From assembly GCA_020832585.1 (NCBI GenBank), contig JAFIEL010000001.1, positions 34,711 through 98,710 on the forward strand: DNA of 64,000 nucleotides, read 5' to 3'. This stretch comes from Natronohydrobacter sp. GTDB taxonomy: Bacteria > Pseudomonadota > Alphaproteobacteria > Rhodobacterales > Rhodobacteraceae. Under the pieces are notes generated by a model. That model worked only from the letters and a program-made list of their open reading frames with translations, searched no databases and was not told the DNA's origin. The translations under genes and the position numbers were made by a program. Below are positions 1-9,773 of this stretch, one piece after another; within the stretch, counting starts at the first letter, position 1; each line of letters begins with the position of its first letter.

Positions 1-13
1 AACATGAGCGGGG

Positions 14-1264
14 TCAGTGCAGATTGGGCTGTGCGCCCATGCCTTTTTCGTCGATCAAATAGCCGCGCTCGAAGCGGTCGAAGCGGTAGGCGGTGGCGGT
101 CTTGTGGGGCGTGTCGGTGGCCAGAAGATGCGCGAAGCACCAGCCTGAGGCGGGCGTGGCCTTGAACCCGCCATAGCACCAGCCGCCGTTGAAATAGAGC
201 CCGTCGATATGAGTGCGGTCGATGATCGGCGAGCCGTCCATGCTCATGTCCATGATGCCGCCCCAGATGCGCAGCAGGCGCACGCGGCCAAGACCGGGGA
301 ACAGCGCCATGCCGCCTTCGGCCACATCCTCGATCACGGGCAGGTTGCCGCGCTGGGCGTAGGAATTGTAGCCGTCAATGTCGCCGCCGAAGACAAGGCC
401 GCCCTTGTCGGACTGGCTGCAATAGAAGTGACCCGCGCCAAAGGTGATGACGCCAGGCAGGACGGGTTTCAGCCCTTCGGAGACAAAGGCTTGCAGCGCG
501 TGGGATTCGATGGGCAGGCGCATGCCCGCTTTTGCCATGACGCGCGACGAACTGCCTGCGACCGCGACTCCGACCTTGCCCGCGCCGATGAAGCCGCGCG
601 ACGTCTCGACGCCAAGGCATTTGCCGTTCTCGATGCGGAAGCCCGTGACTTCGCAATTCTGGATGATGTCCACCCCGCGGCTGTCCGCGCCGCGCGCATA
701 CCCCCAGGCAACTGCATCATGGCGCACGGTCCCGCCCCGGCGCTGGGCAAGGCCGCCCTTGATCGGGAAGCGGGCATTGTCGTAGTTCAGGAAGGGATAT
801 TCGCGTTTGAGTTGGGCGACGCTCAGGAGTTCGGCATCTGCGCCGTTCAGGATCATGCCATTGCCGCGCCGGATAAAGGCATCACGCTGGGCATCCGTAT
901 GGATCAGGTTCAGGATGCCGCGCTGGCTGACCATGGCATTATAGTTGAAATCCTGTTCCAGCCCTTCCCAGAGCTTGAGGGAAAACTCGTAGAACGGCTC
1001 ATTGCCATCGAGCAGATAGTTCGAGCGGATGATGGTGGTGTTGCGCCCCACATTGCCGCCGCCGATCCAGCCCTTCTCGATCACGGCGATACGGTGCTGG
1101 CGAAATTCCTTGGCCAGGTAGTAGGCCGTGGCCAGACCATGCCCGCCGCCGCCCACGATGACGATGTCATAGTGTGGCTGGGGATCGGGGTCGCGCCAGG
1201 CGGGGGTCCAGCCCTTGTGGCCTGTCAGGGCCTCTTTGAGAACGCGAAAGCCGGAATAGCGCAT
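14..1264 (-). CDS. FAD-dependent oxidoreductase, sarcosine oxidase beta / N-methylglutamate dehydrogenase subunit (SoxB/MgdA family)
   Basis: N-terminal IVIVGGGGHGLATAYYLAKE dinucleotide-binding motif, GGGNVGRNTTIIRSNY and C-terminal YFNGGWCYGGFKATPASG typical of SoxB; the amine-utilisation neighbours make MgdA possible. Confidence 0.88.
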   Translation of the reverse strand: MRYSGFRVLKEALTGHKGWTPAWRDPDPQPHYDIVIVGGGGHGLATAYYLAKEFRQHRIAVIEKGWIGGGNVGRNTTIIRSNYLLDGNEPFYEFSLKLWEGLEQDFNYNAMVSQRGILNLIHTDAQRDAFIRRGNGMILNGADAELLSVAQLKREYPFLNYDNARFPIKGGLAQRRGGTVRHDAVAWGYARGADSRGVDIIQNCEVTGFRIENGKCLGVETSRGFIGAGKVGVAVAGSSSRVMAKAGMRLPIESHALQAFVSEGLKPVLPGVITFGAGHFYCSQSDKGGLVFGGDIDGYNSYAQRGNLPVIEDVAEGGMALFPGLGRVRLLRIWGGIMDMSMDGSPIIDRTHIDGLYFNGGWCYGGFKATPASGWCFAHLLATDTPHKTATAYRFDRFERGYLIDEKGMGAQPNLH

Positions 1265-1600
1265 GGCGAGCCTCGTGGTTGCTGGCCTCTCCTAGCGCGT
1301 TTTCGCGGCAATCAGGCGCTGAAAACTGACAGGCTTGGCGTCAAATGCGACTCGATGATGTGTTCTGCTGGCGATGAAGGTGCGTCGGTGAGAGCGGGGT
1401 CGTACACAAGCATACAGAATTAAACGATTTTCTGTGGCGGTGCGGAGACTCTGAAGGTCCGGGCGCGTGATGGAGGCATGTCGTCAAATCCGGCCTTGAG
1501 ACCGGGCGTTACGCAGTTTCAGAACGATTCGTGCCCGGGTTTGCAGTGCGGTCTGTGTGACATCCGGCCGATCTGGAGTGGTGAACCAGATTGATCCAAT

Positions 1601-1616
1601 TGGCACCAGAACTGCT
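1601..1616 (+). promoter_or_regulatory. candidate sigma54 (RpoN) promoter upstream of the Amt-like gene
   Basis: TGGCAC-CAGAA-CTGCT matches TGGCAC-N5-TTGCW with one mismatch; about 210 nt upstream of the ATG. Confidence 0.4.
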
Positions 1617-1823
1617 CAAGAAACCGGATTCTGAGAAAAATATATTCCCCAAATTAAATTTTTCTTTTGAAAAATGCCAGAACTGCGGCAATCTGTCCCT
1701 GTTTCAGCGCCCAGTGGTGGGATGTCTGGACCAAAACAAGACCAGTTCCGGTGTATTGGTCTCAGTCGCCGGTGCAGGCCAAGGGCAGGAAGGCCCTAAA
1801 CATCCTCACAACAGGAGAGGGAT

Positions 1824-3194
1824 ATGTCACTCAATCTCGCAACGGTTCAGGCTGATCAGGTCAGCCTGGCCTCGCTGGTACAAAACCTTGTCTATGCCTC
1901 TGGCACGGTCGGCGCGATCATGGTCGTGGTCGGCCTGCTGATGATCGACGCAGGGACGACGCGCAGCAAGAACCTGCTGACCTCGACCATCGAGAAGCTG
2001 ATGGGCTTCTTCATCGGGTTTGCGGTCTATTTCCTGATCGGCTTCGCGTTCTGGGCCGCGCAATATTACGTCATGGAAGAGGCCACGCTGGGCGATTCCA
2101 TCGCTGATTGGTGGTTGGGCGGCGGCATGGTCAATGCTCGTGCGCATGAAGTGCCCGGCGATGTGTTCCCGGGGCTGAACAACTTCCAGATCTTCGTGTT
2201 CTTCCTGGCCTGCTTTGCCGGGATCATCAATGTTCTGTTGCATTTCGCTGTCGCCGAACGGATGAAGGCTGCGGCCTATTTTGTGATGTGTATCGCCGCG
2301 ACGCTGGTCTCTTCCGCGCTGAGTTGGGCGACATGGGGGTCGGTCGGGCCGCTGACCAATCCTGGTTTCCACGACTTCTTCGGGGTGGGCTTCGTCTATC
2401 TGTTCCCGGCAGGCATGGCGCTGGTGCTGGTGCCGAAACTGGGGGCGCGTCCGGGCATGTTCGCGCCGCACCCCAAAGTGCCCAGCTATAATGCACCGAG
2501 CATCGGGCTGGCTGCGACGGGTCTGATGACGATTTTCGCAGGCCTGCCCATGGTGATCCTGTCGTGCCTGTTCTTCTTCGACCCCGAGGCGCTGGCCGTG
2601 TCGGTGACGATGGCGAATACCTCTGTCGGTATCGCGTTCAACAATTACGGTTTGGCTTGGGCCGGTGGTGCAATCTCGGGTCTACTGATCGCGTACAAGA
2701 CGCGCAATTACGCCTATACCCTGCTGGGGCCGCTTGCAGGCTATGTTGCGGGCGCTTCGGGTTTTGATGTCTATCTGCCTTGGCAGATGTTTGTGGTGTC
2801 ACTGGGCGCGCCATTTGTCGCATGGGCGGTCTATGAGTTCACGCTCAAGCGCGGAATCGACGAGCACAAACTCTTTCCGCTGTTCCTTGGGGCTGGTTCC
2901 TACGGCTTGGTGATGCTGGGGATTTTCAAGGCAGGCACACCGCGCGGTGGCTATCTGGGGATCGAAGAAGGCGCCTATGCTTTCCAGCATGGCCAGATCG
3001 GGATCGTGATGCAGGTTGTGGGCACGCTGGCCTGTATTGGTGCCGGCGCGGTCACGGCGTTGGTTGTGGGGTTCATTCTGGACAAGACCATCGGCTTGCG
3101 CATCAGTGAGGACGAGCAGGCCGAAGGGCTGGACGAGAAAATCTGGGATGTGAAGCATGAAGGGGATTCCATTGTCCTGAAACCTGCCGAGTAA
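1824..3194 (+). CDS. divergent ammonium transporter (Amt/MEP/Rh) family membrane protein lacking the twin histidines
   Basis: Amt-like layout throughout: GLLMIDAGTTRSKN, AVAERMK, HDFFGVGFVYLFPAG, LFPLFLGAGSYGLVMLGIF and C-terminal DKTIGLRISEDEQAEGLD; RBS AGGAGAGG. Confidence 0.82.
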   Translation: MSLNLATVQADQVSLASLVQNLVYASGTVGAIMVVVGLLMIDAGTTRSKNLLTSTIEKLMGFFIGFAVYFLIGFAFWAAQYYVMEEATLGDSIADWWLGGGMVNARAHEVPGDVFPGLNNFQIFVFFLACFAGIINVLLHFAVAERMKAAAYFVMCIAATLVSSALSWATWGSVGPLTNPGFHDFFGVGFVYLFPAGMALVLVPKLGARPGMFAPHPKVPSYNAPSIGLAATGLMTIFAGLPMVILSCLFFFDPEALAVSVTMANTSVGIAFNNYGLAWAGGAISGLLIAYKTRNYAYTLLGPLAGYVAGASGFDVYLPWQMFVVSLGAPFVAWAVYEFTLKRGIDEHKLFPLFLGAGSYGLVMLGIFKAGTPRGGYLGIEEGAYAFQHGQIGIVMQVVGTLACIGAGAVTALVVGFILDKTIGLRISEDEQAEGLDEKIWDVKHEGDSIVLKPAE

Positions 3195-3320
3195 CTTGAT
3201 ACGCTGCCACCCTTGCGGTCTCGTCGGGGTGGCAGGCTGCGATGAAAGCCCACTGGCGTTTTCGGCTGTCACTAATTATGTGAGGATAAAAGTAATACCC
3301 GTCTGCATATTGCGCGCCTG

Positions 3321-4094
3321 TTGTGCAAACCCGCAGCGGAATTGAAGGTTGGTGAAACGAGAGTGGGACTGCGAATGGCCACCAGACTGGATGCGGAGCT
3401 GATCTCTGGGCATAGCGTTGGTGGAACAGTGCAGGTGGTCATCGACACGCTGTTTGCCAAGATCAAGGCGGAAGAGTATCCCGCCGATACGCGACTTCCC
3501 AGTGAACGCTCTCTGGCGGCAGATCTTGGTGTGTCACGCAATACAGTGCGTGAAGCGCTGGATGTGCTGGAGTCCCATGCGATCATCCGTCGTCGTGCTG
3601 GCAGCGGCAGTTTTGTGATCTGGCGCGCAAGTGCGGCACCTGACAATCAGCCTGACAGCGTGGCCGAGCGGACCAGCCCTCTGGATCATCTGGTGGTGCG
3701 CAGTATCATCGAGCCAGAGATGGTGCGCCTGGCCACAATCAACATGAGTCCGCGGGAGTTGGACGAACTGGATGCGATTGTCTCGCGTATTGAATCTGTG
3801 CGAACAGATGTGACCGAATTCGTTACTTGCGAGGAAGACCTTTATCGCAAGATTGCCCAGGGAACGCGCAATCCCTTGCTGGAATCCTGCTATGAACTAA
3901 CGATTGCGGTCTGTCGGCAGAGTTTCCGGACAGCCCTGATGCGGCGGCATCTGACGCCTGATCGGATTGCAGAATACCAGAAGCGCTATAACACGCTGTT
4001 CAATGCGATTGCCTCGCGCGATGTCGAGGCGGCGGTCGAGTTCATCAAGCTACATCTGATCGAAGAACAGAAGCTGTTGTTGCACGAGGGCTGA
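3321..4094 (+). CDS. GntR-family transcriptional regulator, FCD subfamily (FadR-like)
   Basis: LPSERSLAADLGVSRNTVREALDVLESHAIIRRRAGSGSFV wHTH plus an all-helical FCD-like C-terminus; true start may be the internal Met (MATRLDAE, about 3375). Confidence 0.88.
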   Translation: MCKPAAELKVGETRVGLRMATRLDAELISGHSVGGTVQVVIDTLFAKIKAEEYPADTRLPSERSLAADLGVSRNTVREALDVLESHAIIRRRAGSGSFVIWRASAAPDNQPDSVAERTSPLDHLVVRSIIEPEMVRLATINMSPRELDELDAIVSRIESVRTDVTEFVTCEEDLYRKIAQGTRNPLLESCYELTIAVCRQSFRTALMRRHLTPDRIAEYQKRYNTLFNAIASRDVEAAVEFIKLHLIEEQKLLLHEG

Positions 4095-4136
4095 GGTGTG
4101 TCGAGCCCAGTCACGGGGCATCGCTACACGCGAATC

Positions 4137-5372
4137 CTAAGTCAAAAAGCTACGCAGTGCCGGGCTTGCAACGTCTGATAAGCGTCCGAATCTCTGGTGC
4201 CATAGCTGACCAAGATCCGACATTTCATCAAATAACAGCGCTTCATGTTGTGAAAGCCAGTTGGGGATGGATTCGAAGCTGACGATCCGCGCCTTTCCTT
4301 CTTCGATCCTGACAACTGGCCAATCTCCGATCAGGGCATTGTCGATCCCGAACAGGTTCTCGCCCCACCATTGCGCAGGCCCGAACGCATGGCTGACCGT
4401 TCCCATCTGTTTCATGGCCGCCATGACAGAGGCAGCGCTCAGTGCACCCACTTTCTCGACGGCGGCATGCCAGATGTCCAGGATCGCGGCATATTCCCAA
4501 CTGACAGCGCTCCACGTCCCTGGAAAGCGACGTTGGTATTCACTGTAGAACAGGCTTGGCTGGTTGAAGAAGAACGCCTTTTCAGTGAGTGCCGGATCGT
4601 CGAAATCGGGGAACTGGAAGATGGTCCCTTCCATGAACTCAGGCGATGTGCGCGCGATCAGGCGATCATACTGGTCCATCGTGCAGGACAGGATTGTTCC
4701 AGTGAAGCCCTGTGCATGGGCGTATTCGGTCATCGCATGAACCATTGGCGTGTAGCTGGTGCACCAGCACAGCACATCCGGGTTCGCGGCCAGCATTGGA
4801 TCTACGATAGCCGCCACATCGGTCTGATCCGGGGGGTATTGAACTTCGGCACAGAGTGACATGCCGGTAGCCCGCAGCGCGGCGCGATAAGTGGCAAGCG
4901 AAGGCAGACCGAAGGAATCGCGCTGGCTGCACAGGGCGATGCGTTTCAGCTCCGGCCGCGTCCGCGCGAGCCAGGCGACAGCGGTGACGTTATAGACCGG
5001 GTGCACCTCTGACGGCGCAATCAGGGTGCGCATGTCGGGTGACAGGTCCGTAGGCAGCAGGGTCGAGGCGACAACCTTGTGGGTGTTCAGAAAATCTCTC
5101 AAGGGCGCGACCGTGTCGCCGCCCAGCATCATCAGGAGTGCTGCCTTGTCCGAGAGAACGAGTTTGCGCGCAGCTTCGAGCACCTGATCGGGGGATGTGG
5201 CCGAATCCTCGGCGATGATGCGCACTGGATAGCGCCGACCTGCGATCAAGGCGCCCCCTGCGGCATTGAGCCAGTCCTGCCAGATCTGGCATCCGTTCAG
5301 TCCCGGTAGGCCCCAGGACGCCGCAGGCCCGCTGAGCGGCACAAGCATGCCGATGGTGATCTCTTGCGTCAT
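4137..5372 (-). CDS. LIV/amide-type (Peripla_BP, AmiC/UrtA/FmdD-like) ligand-binding protein, apparently without a signal peptide
   Basis: MTQEITIGMLVPLSGPAASWGLPGLNGCQIWQDWLNAAGG typical of type I periplasmic-binding folds; the ORF could extend to 5438 but gains no convincing signal peptide; no permease genes adjacent. Confidence 0.78.
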   Translation of the reverse strand: MTQEITIGMLVPLSGPAASWGLPGLNGCQIWQDWLNAAGGALIAGRRYPVRIIAEDSATSPDQVLEAARKLVLSDKAALLMMLGGDTVAPLRDFLNTHKVVASTLLPTDLSPDMRTLIAPSEVHPVYNVTAVAWLARTRPELKRIALCSQRDSFGLPSLATYRAALRATGMSLCAEVQYPPDQTDVAAIVDPMLAANPDVLCWCTSYTPMVHAMTEYAHAQGFTGTILSCTMDQYDRLIARTSPEFMEGTIFQFPDFDDPALTEKAFFFNQPSLFYSEYQRRFPGTWSAVSWEYAAILDIWHAAVEKVGALSAASVMAAMKQMGTVSHAFGPAQWWGENLFGIDNALIGDWPVVRIEEGKARIVSFESIPNWLSQHEALLFDEMSDLGQLWHQRFGRLSDVASPALRSFLT

Positions 5373-5606
5373 GCCCACGCGGTAGCTGGGCAAGAGGCTG
5401 CGCATGGCGATCCGATGGGCGAAGCTGGGCTCGTTCATGGCTACGGTCTAGCATGGGAAAAGCGCGGTGCGAGAGCAGTTTTCGCATCTGGAGATGAAAT
5501 TTGGTTTCCCATGATGAAAATTGGTTGACAGATTGGTTCTGATTGGCGCAGTTTTGGTTCAATCAAGATATATAATTGGTCCAAACCTGCCGACACGGAG
5601 CGTCAC

Positions 5607-6953
5607 ATGTCCCAGAAAAGAGTTGCCATTATCGGTGCAGGCCCATCTGGTCTTGCGCAGTTGCGCGCCTTTCAATCTGCCGCCGCCAATGGCGAGGCAA
5701 TTCCCGAGATTGTCTGTTTCGAGAAACAAAGTGACTGGGGTGGGTTGTGGAACTACACATGGCGCACCGGATTGGACGAGAATGGCGAGCCTGTGCATTG
5801 CTCGATGTATCGCTATCTGTGGTCAAACGGTCCCAAGGAAGGGCTGGAATTCGCCGATTATTCCTTTGAAGAGCATTTCGGCAAGCAGATCGCTTCTTAC
5901 CCGCCGCGCGCCGTGCTGTTCGACTATATCGAAGGGCGCGTGAAGAAGGCAGGCGTGCGTGACTGGATCCGGTTCAGTTCGCCCGTGCGCTGGGTGGACT
6001 ATGATGACAGCACGGGTCTGTTCACGGTTACAGTTCATGACCATGAGAAGGACCATGTCTATTCCGAGACCTTCGATCATGTCATCGTCGCCTCTGGGCA
6101 TTTTTCGGTGCCGAATGTCCCGCACTATCCGGGTTTCGAGACCTTCAATGGCCGCTTGCTGCACGCCCATGATTTCCGCGATGCCCGTGAATTCGCGGGC
6201 AAGGACATTCTGGTGATGGGCGCGTCCTATTCCGCCGAGGATATCGGGTCGCAATGCTGGAAATACGGCGCGAAATCGATCACGTCCTGCTACCGGTCGG
6301 CACCGATGGGGTTCAAATGGCCGGCAAACTGGGAAGAGAAACCTGCGCTGGAGCGTGTCGAGGGCAACACGGCCCATTTCAGCGATGGCACATCAAAACA
6401 TGTCGATGCGATCATCCTGTGCACGGGTTACAAGCATTTCTTCAATTTCCTGCCCGACGACCTGCGCCTGAAAACCGCGAACCGGCTGGCCACGGCAGAC
6501 CTGTATAAGGGCGTGGTCTGGGTGCATAACCCCAAGGTCTTTTATCTTGGGATGCAGGACCAGTGGTTCACGTTCAACATGTTCGATGCGCAAGCCTGGT
6601 GGGTGCGTGATGCGATCATGGACAAGATCGAGATTCCTTCCGACAAGGACACGCTGCTGGCGGATGTGGCAGAGCGTGTGGCGCGCGAAGATGCCGGAGA
6701 AGATACGAAATACGCGATCCAGTATCAGGCCGATTACGTCAAGGAACTGGTGGCGGAAACCGACTATCCGTCGTTTGACATTGACGGGGCATCGGAAGCT
6801 TTCTTCGAGTGGAAAAAGCACAAGGCCAAGGATATCATGGCGTTTCGCGACAACAGTTACCGCTCGGTCATCACCGGCAGCATGGCACCTGTGCATCATA
6901 CGCCGTGGAAAGATGCGCTCGATGACAGCATGGAGAGCTATCTGGAGAACTGA
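5607..6953 (+). CDS. tmm: trimethylamine monooxygenase (flavin-containing monooxygenase)
   Basis: [79 protein letters not shown] and [15 protein letters not shown]-type NADP motif; closely resembles recalled bacterial Tmm sequences. Confidence 0.93.
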   Translation: MSQKRVAIIGAGPSGLAQLRAFQSAAANGEAIPEIVCFEKQSDWGGLWNYTWRTGLDENGEPVHCSMYRYLWSNGPKEGLEFADYSFEEHFGKQIASYPPRAVLFDYIEGRVKKAGVRDWIRFSSPVRWVDYDDSTGLFTVTVHDHEKDHVYSETFDHVIVASGHFSVPNVPHYPGFETFNGRLLHAHDFRDAREFAGKDILVMGASYSAEDIGSQCWKYGAKSITSCYRSAPMGFKWPANWEEKPALERVEGNTAHFSDGTSKHVDAIILCTGYKHFFNFLPDDLRLKTANRLATADLYKGVVWVHNPKVFYLGMQDQWFTFNMFDAQAWWVRDAIMDKIEIPSDKDTLLADVAERVAREDAGEDTKYAIQYQADYVKELVAETDYPSFDIDGASEAFFEWKKHKAKDIMAFRDNSYRSVITGSMAPVHHTPWKDALDDSMESYLEN

Positions 6954-6974
6954 GACAGCAACGGAATGAACAAC

Positions 6975-7007
6975 AGCCGCCGATTGCAGCATGTGATCGG
7001 CGGCTTT
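6975..7007 (+). terminator. Rho-independent-like terminator downstream of tmm
   Basis: AGCCGCCGAT - 11 nt loop - ATCGGCGGCT followed by TT. Confidence 0.7.
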
Positions 7008-7162
7008 CGTTGTGGGTCCATTCCAATTTGCCCGCAACTCATGTGTGACCGAGTGCGATCTGACCTGCCCGGAGGCGCTCAGATTCGTTGCACATGCGAA
7101 ATACTGTGGTAGCGTAACCAGCATGGCAGCGACGAATCGCTGTTTCGGGAGGAGAAAAGCCA

Positions 7163-8149
7163 ATGCAAAAAACGACTTATTCAAAGATCGCCACAGCTTG
7201 TGCCGCGAGCATGTTCCTGTTTGGTGCGTCCGCAGCGTCGGCAGATGATTGCCCCAATCGCGGGGATCTGGATGACATGTTCTGCGATGTCGATGGCGAT
7301 CTGGTTGCGGATACACCAGCAGATCCGTCACAGTGGCGCGATCCCTCGACGCTGGTTTTCGCCTATACGCCTGTCGAAGACCCGGCAGTCTATGCCAATA
7401 TCTTTTCGGATTTCGTTGACTATCTGGCAGAGTGCACTGACCGCAATGTCGTGTATTTCAATGTCCAGTCGAACGCAGCACAGATCGAGGCAATGCGCTC
7501 GGGGCGGTTGCATATCGGCGGTTTCTCGACGGGGCCGACCGGTTTTGCCGTGAACCTTGCGGGGGCTGTGCCATTTGCCGTAAAAGGCGATGTAGAGGAT
7601 TGGCAGGGCTACAATCTGATCGTGATCGTGCGGGCAGACAGCGACATTCATGACCTGACCGATCTGGCAGGCAAGCGGATGGCGCACACGTCCGCTTCGT
7701 CCAATTCGGGGAATCTGGCCCCGATGGCGCTTTTCCCCGATGCCGGTCTGACACCGGGAGAGGATTACGAAGTGCTTTTCTCGGGCGGGCATGACAACTC
7801 GGTCATGGGCGTCGATTCGGGCGACTATGACGGGGCAGCGGTCGCTTCGGACGTGTTCGAGCGGATGGCGCGGCGCGGGCAGGTCAATGAGGATGATTTC
7901 CGTATCGTCTATACCTCCGAGCGGTTCCCGACATCGTCTTTCGCTTATGACAGCCGCCTTGCGCCAGAACTGCGTGATACGATGCTGGCATGTTTCCTGG
8001 ACTATACCTTTACCGAAGACATGCAGCGCGAATTTGGCGGGGCTGACCGGTTCTTCCCGGTGACATATGCCGAACATTGGGACGTCGTCCGTCGCGTCGC
8101 AGATGCGTCCGGCGCACCGTTTAACCGGACGACCTGGGAAAGCCAGTGA
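7163..8149 (+). CDS. phnD: phosphonate/phosphate-ester ABC transporter substrate-binding protein (PhnD family)
   Basis: signal peptide; [55 protein letters not shown]; followed by PhnC and two PhnE genes. Confidence 0.88.
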   Translation: MQKTTYSKIATACAASMFLFGASAASADDCPNRGDLDDMFCDVDGDLVADTPADPSQWRDPSTLVFAYTPVEDPAVYANIFSDFVDYLAECTDRNVVYFNVQSNAAQIEAMRSGRLHIGGFSTGPTGFAVNLAGAVPFAVKGDVEDWQGYNLIVIVRADSDIHDLTDLAGKRMAHTSASSNSGNLAPMALFPDAGLTPGEDYEVLFSGGHDNSVMGVDSGDYDGAAVASDVFERMARRGQVNEDDFRIVYTSERFPTSSFAYDSRLAPELRDTMLACFLDYTFTEDMQREFGGADRFFPVTYAEHWDVVRRVADASGAPFNRTTWESQ

Positions 8150-8976
8150 GCGTCGCGGAAGACCGGACAAGCCGGAGCGCAATGCGCGCTCCGGCAAGGG
8201 ACGCAGCGCGGAGCAATGTGCTCTCGCTGCGCAACCTGACCAAAGCTTATGAGCGCGGCAAGCCCGTGCTTTCAGATATCTCGCTGGACTTCCCTGCGCG
8301 TGGTGTGGTCGCGATTATCGGACCTTCCGGCACGGGGAAATCCACGCTGATCCGCTGTATCAACCGGCTGGTAGAGCCGACCTCGGGGCAGGTCTTGCTG
8401 GGGGACACGGATCTGACGACGCTGCGTGGGGCGGCTCTGCGTGCTGCGCGTCGCGAAATCGGGATGGTGTTTCAGGAATACAACCTGGTTGAACGTCTGA
8501 GCGTGATCGAGAACCTGCTCTGCGGGCGTCTTGGCTATGTGCCGCTTTGGCGTGTCTGGATGCGCCGCTTTCCCGACGATGATATTGCCCGTGCTTTCGC
8601 TCTGCTGGAGCGCGTGGGCCTTGCCGAATTCGCCACGCGGCGCGCAGATGCGCTGTCAGGTGGCCAGCGTCAGCGTGTCGGGATCGCGCGCGCGGTCATG
8701 CAATCACCGCGACTGTTGCTTGCTGACGAGCCGACTAGCTCACTTGATCCGCGGACATCTGTCGAGATCATGGAATTGATGCGCGACATGGCGGCGGAAC
8801 GCGATATCCCGGTGATCATCAACATTCATGACGTGGCTCTTGCGCGGCGCTTTGCCAGCCGGATTGTCGGCATGTCGGGCGGATCAGTGGTCTATGACGG
8901 GCCGCCCGAGGGGCTGAATGATGAGCATCTGACCCAGATCTATGGGCGCAGCGAAACAGGCGGCTGGATCGGATGA
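8146..8976 (+). CDS. phnC: PhnC-type ABC transporter ATP-binding protein
   Basis: [17 protein letters not shown] Walker [37 protein letters not shown] start overlaps the phnD stop, alternative ATG at 8182. Confidence 0.92.
   Translation: MSVAEDRTSRSAMRAPARDAARSNVLSLRNLTKAYERGKPVLSDISLDFPARGVVAIIGPSGTGKSTLIRCINRLVEPTSGQVLLGDTDLTTLRGAALRAARREIGMVFQEYNLVERLSVIENLLCGRLGYVPLWRVWMRRFPDDDIARAFALLERVGLAEFATRRADALSGGQRQRVGIARAVMQSPRLLLADEPTSSLDPRTSVEIMELMRDMAAERDIPVIINIHDVALARRFASRIVGMSGGSVVYDGPPEGLNDEHLTQIYGRSETGGWIG
8171..8195 (+). promoter_or_regulatory. intercistronic hairpin at the phnD-phnC junction
   Basis: GCCGGAGCGC-AATGC-GCGCTCCGGC, perfect 10-bp stem. Confidence 0.6.
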
Positions 8977-9773
8977 GTATGCGACAGACGGAACTGGATC
9001 AGATTCGCGCCCGCGCTTTTGCGCCAGACTGGCGTATGCGGGCCGTCTGGCTGGGCTTTGCGGTCTATGTGATCTATGCGACAGGTCAGTTGAATTTCAC
9101 ATGGGAACGTTTTGTTGTCGGACTGGATCGCGGGGCGACCTTTCTCGGCCGGATGTTTCCGCCGGAATTCACGCGTTGGGAATTATTGGCGGAAGGGCTG
9201 CTGGAAAGTCTTCAGATCGCGATCATTTCATCAGCCATCGGTATCTTGTTGTCGCTGCCGATTGGTCTGATGGCGGCGCGAAATCTGATGCCTGTGGCCG
9301 TGACCGTGCCCGCGCGCGCATTCATCGCCCTCGCGCGATCCTTTCACCCGATCATCATTGCGATCATTTTCGTCAAGGCGATTGGCTTCGGACCACTGGC
9401 AGGCATCTTCGCACTGATCTTTGCGTCGATCGGGTTCGTCGCGAAGCTCTTTGCCGAAGCGATCGAGGAGATCTCGCTCAAGCAGGTGGAAGCCGTACGC
9501 GCAACAGGAGCCAGTTTCATGGGTGTCGTGATAATGGGGGTGCTGCCGCAGGTGTTTTCGCGCTTCATCGGCTTTGCCACATATCAGTTGGACAGCAATC
9601 TGCGCCAATCGACCATGGTCGGAATCGTTGGCGGTGGCGGGATCGGGGGGACGCTCTTCTCTGCCTTCCGCCGGTTTGATTATGATTTCGTCTGCGCGAT
9701 CCTGATCTCCATTATCGCCATGATCATGGTGGGTGAATTGATTGCCTCTTGGCTGAGAAAGACTTTCCAGTGA
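8973..9773 (+). CDS. phnE: PhnE-type ABC transporter permease (1)
   Basis: permease with [29 protein letters not shown] (EAA loop); ATGA overlap with phnC. Confidence 0.9.
   Translation: MSMRQTELDQIRARAFAPDWRMRAVWLGFAVYVIYATGQLNFTWERFVVGLDRGATFLGRMFPPEFTRWELLAEGLLESLQIAIISSAIGILLSLPIGLMAARNLMPVAVTVPARAFIALARSFHPIIIAIIFVKAIGFGPLAGIFALIFASIGFVAKLFAEAIEEISLKQVEAVRATGASFMGVVIMGVLPQVFSRFIGFATYQLDSNLRQSTMVGIVGGGGIGGTLFSAFRRFDYDFVCAILISIIAMIMVGELIASWLRKTFQ

Noticed and set aside
209-1423. 404-aa + strand ORF opposite the SoxB/MgdA gene
   Set aside because: Antisense shadow ORF in high-GC DNA; the - strand product has clear family motifs.
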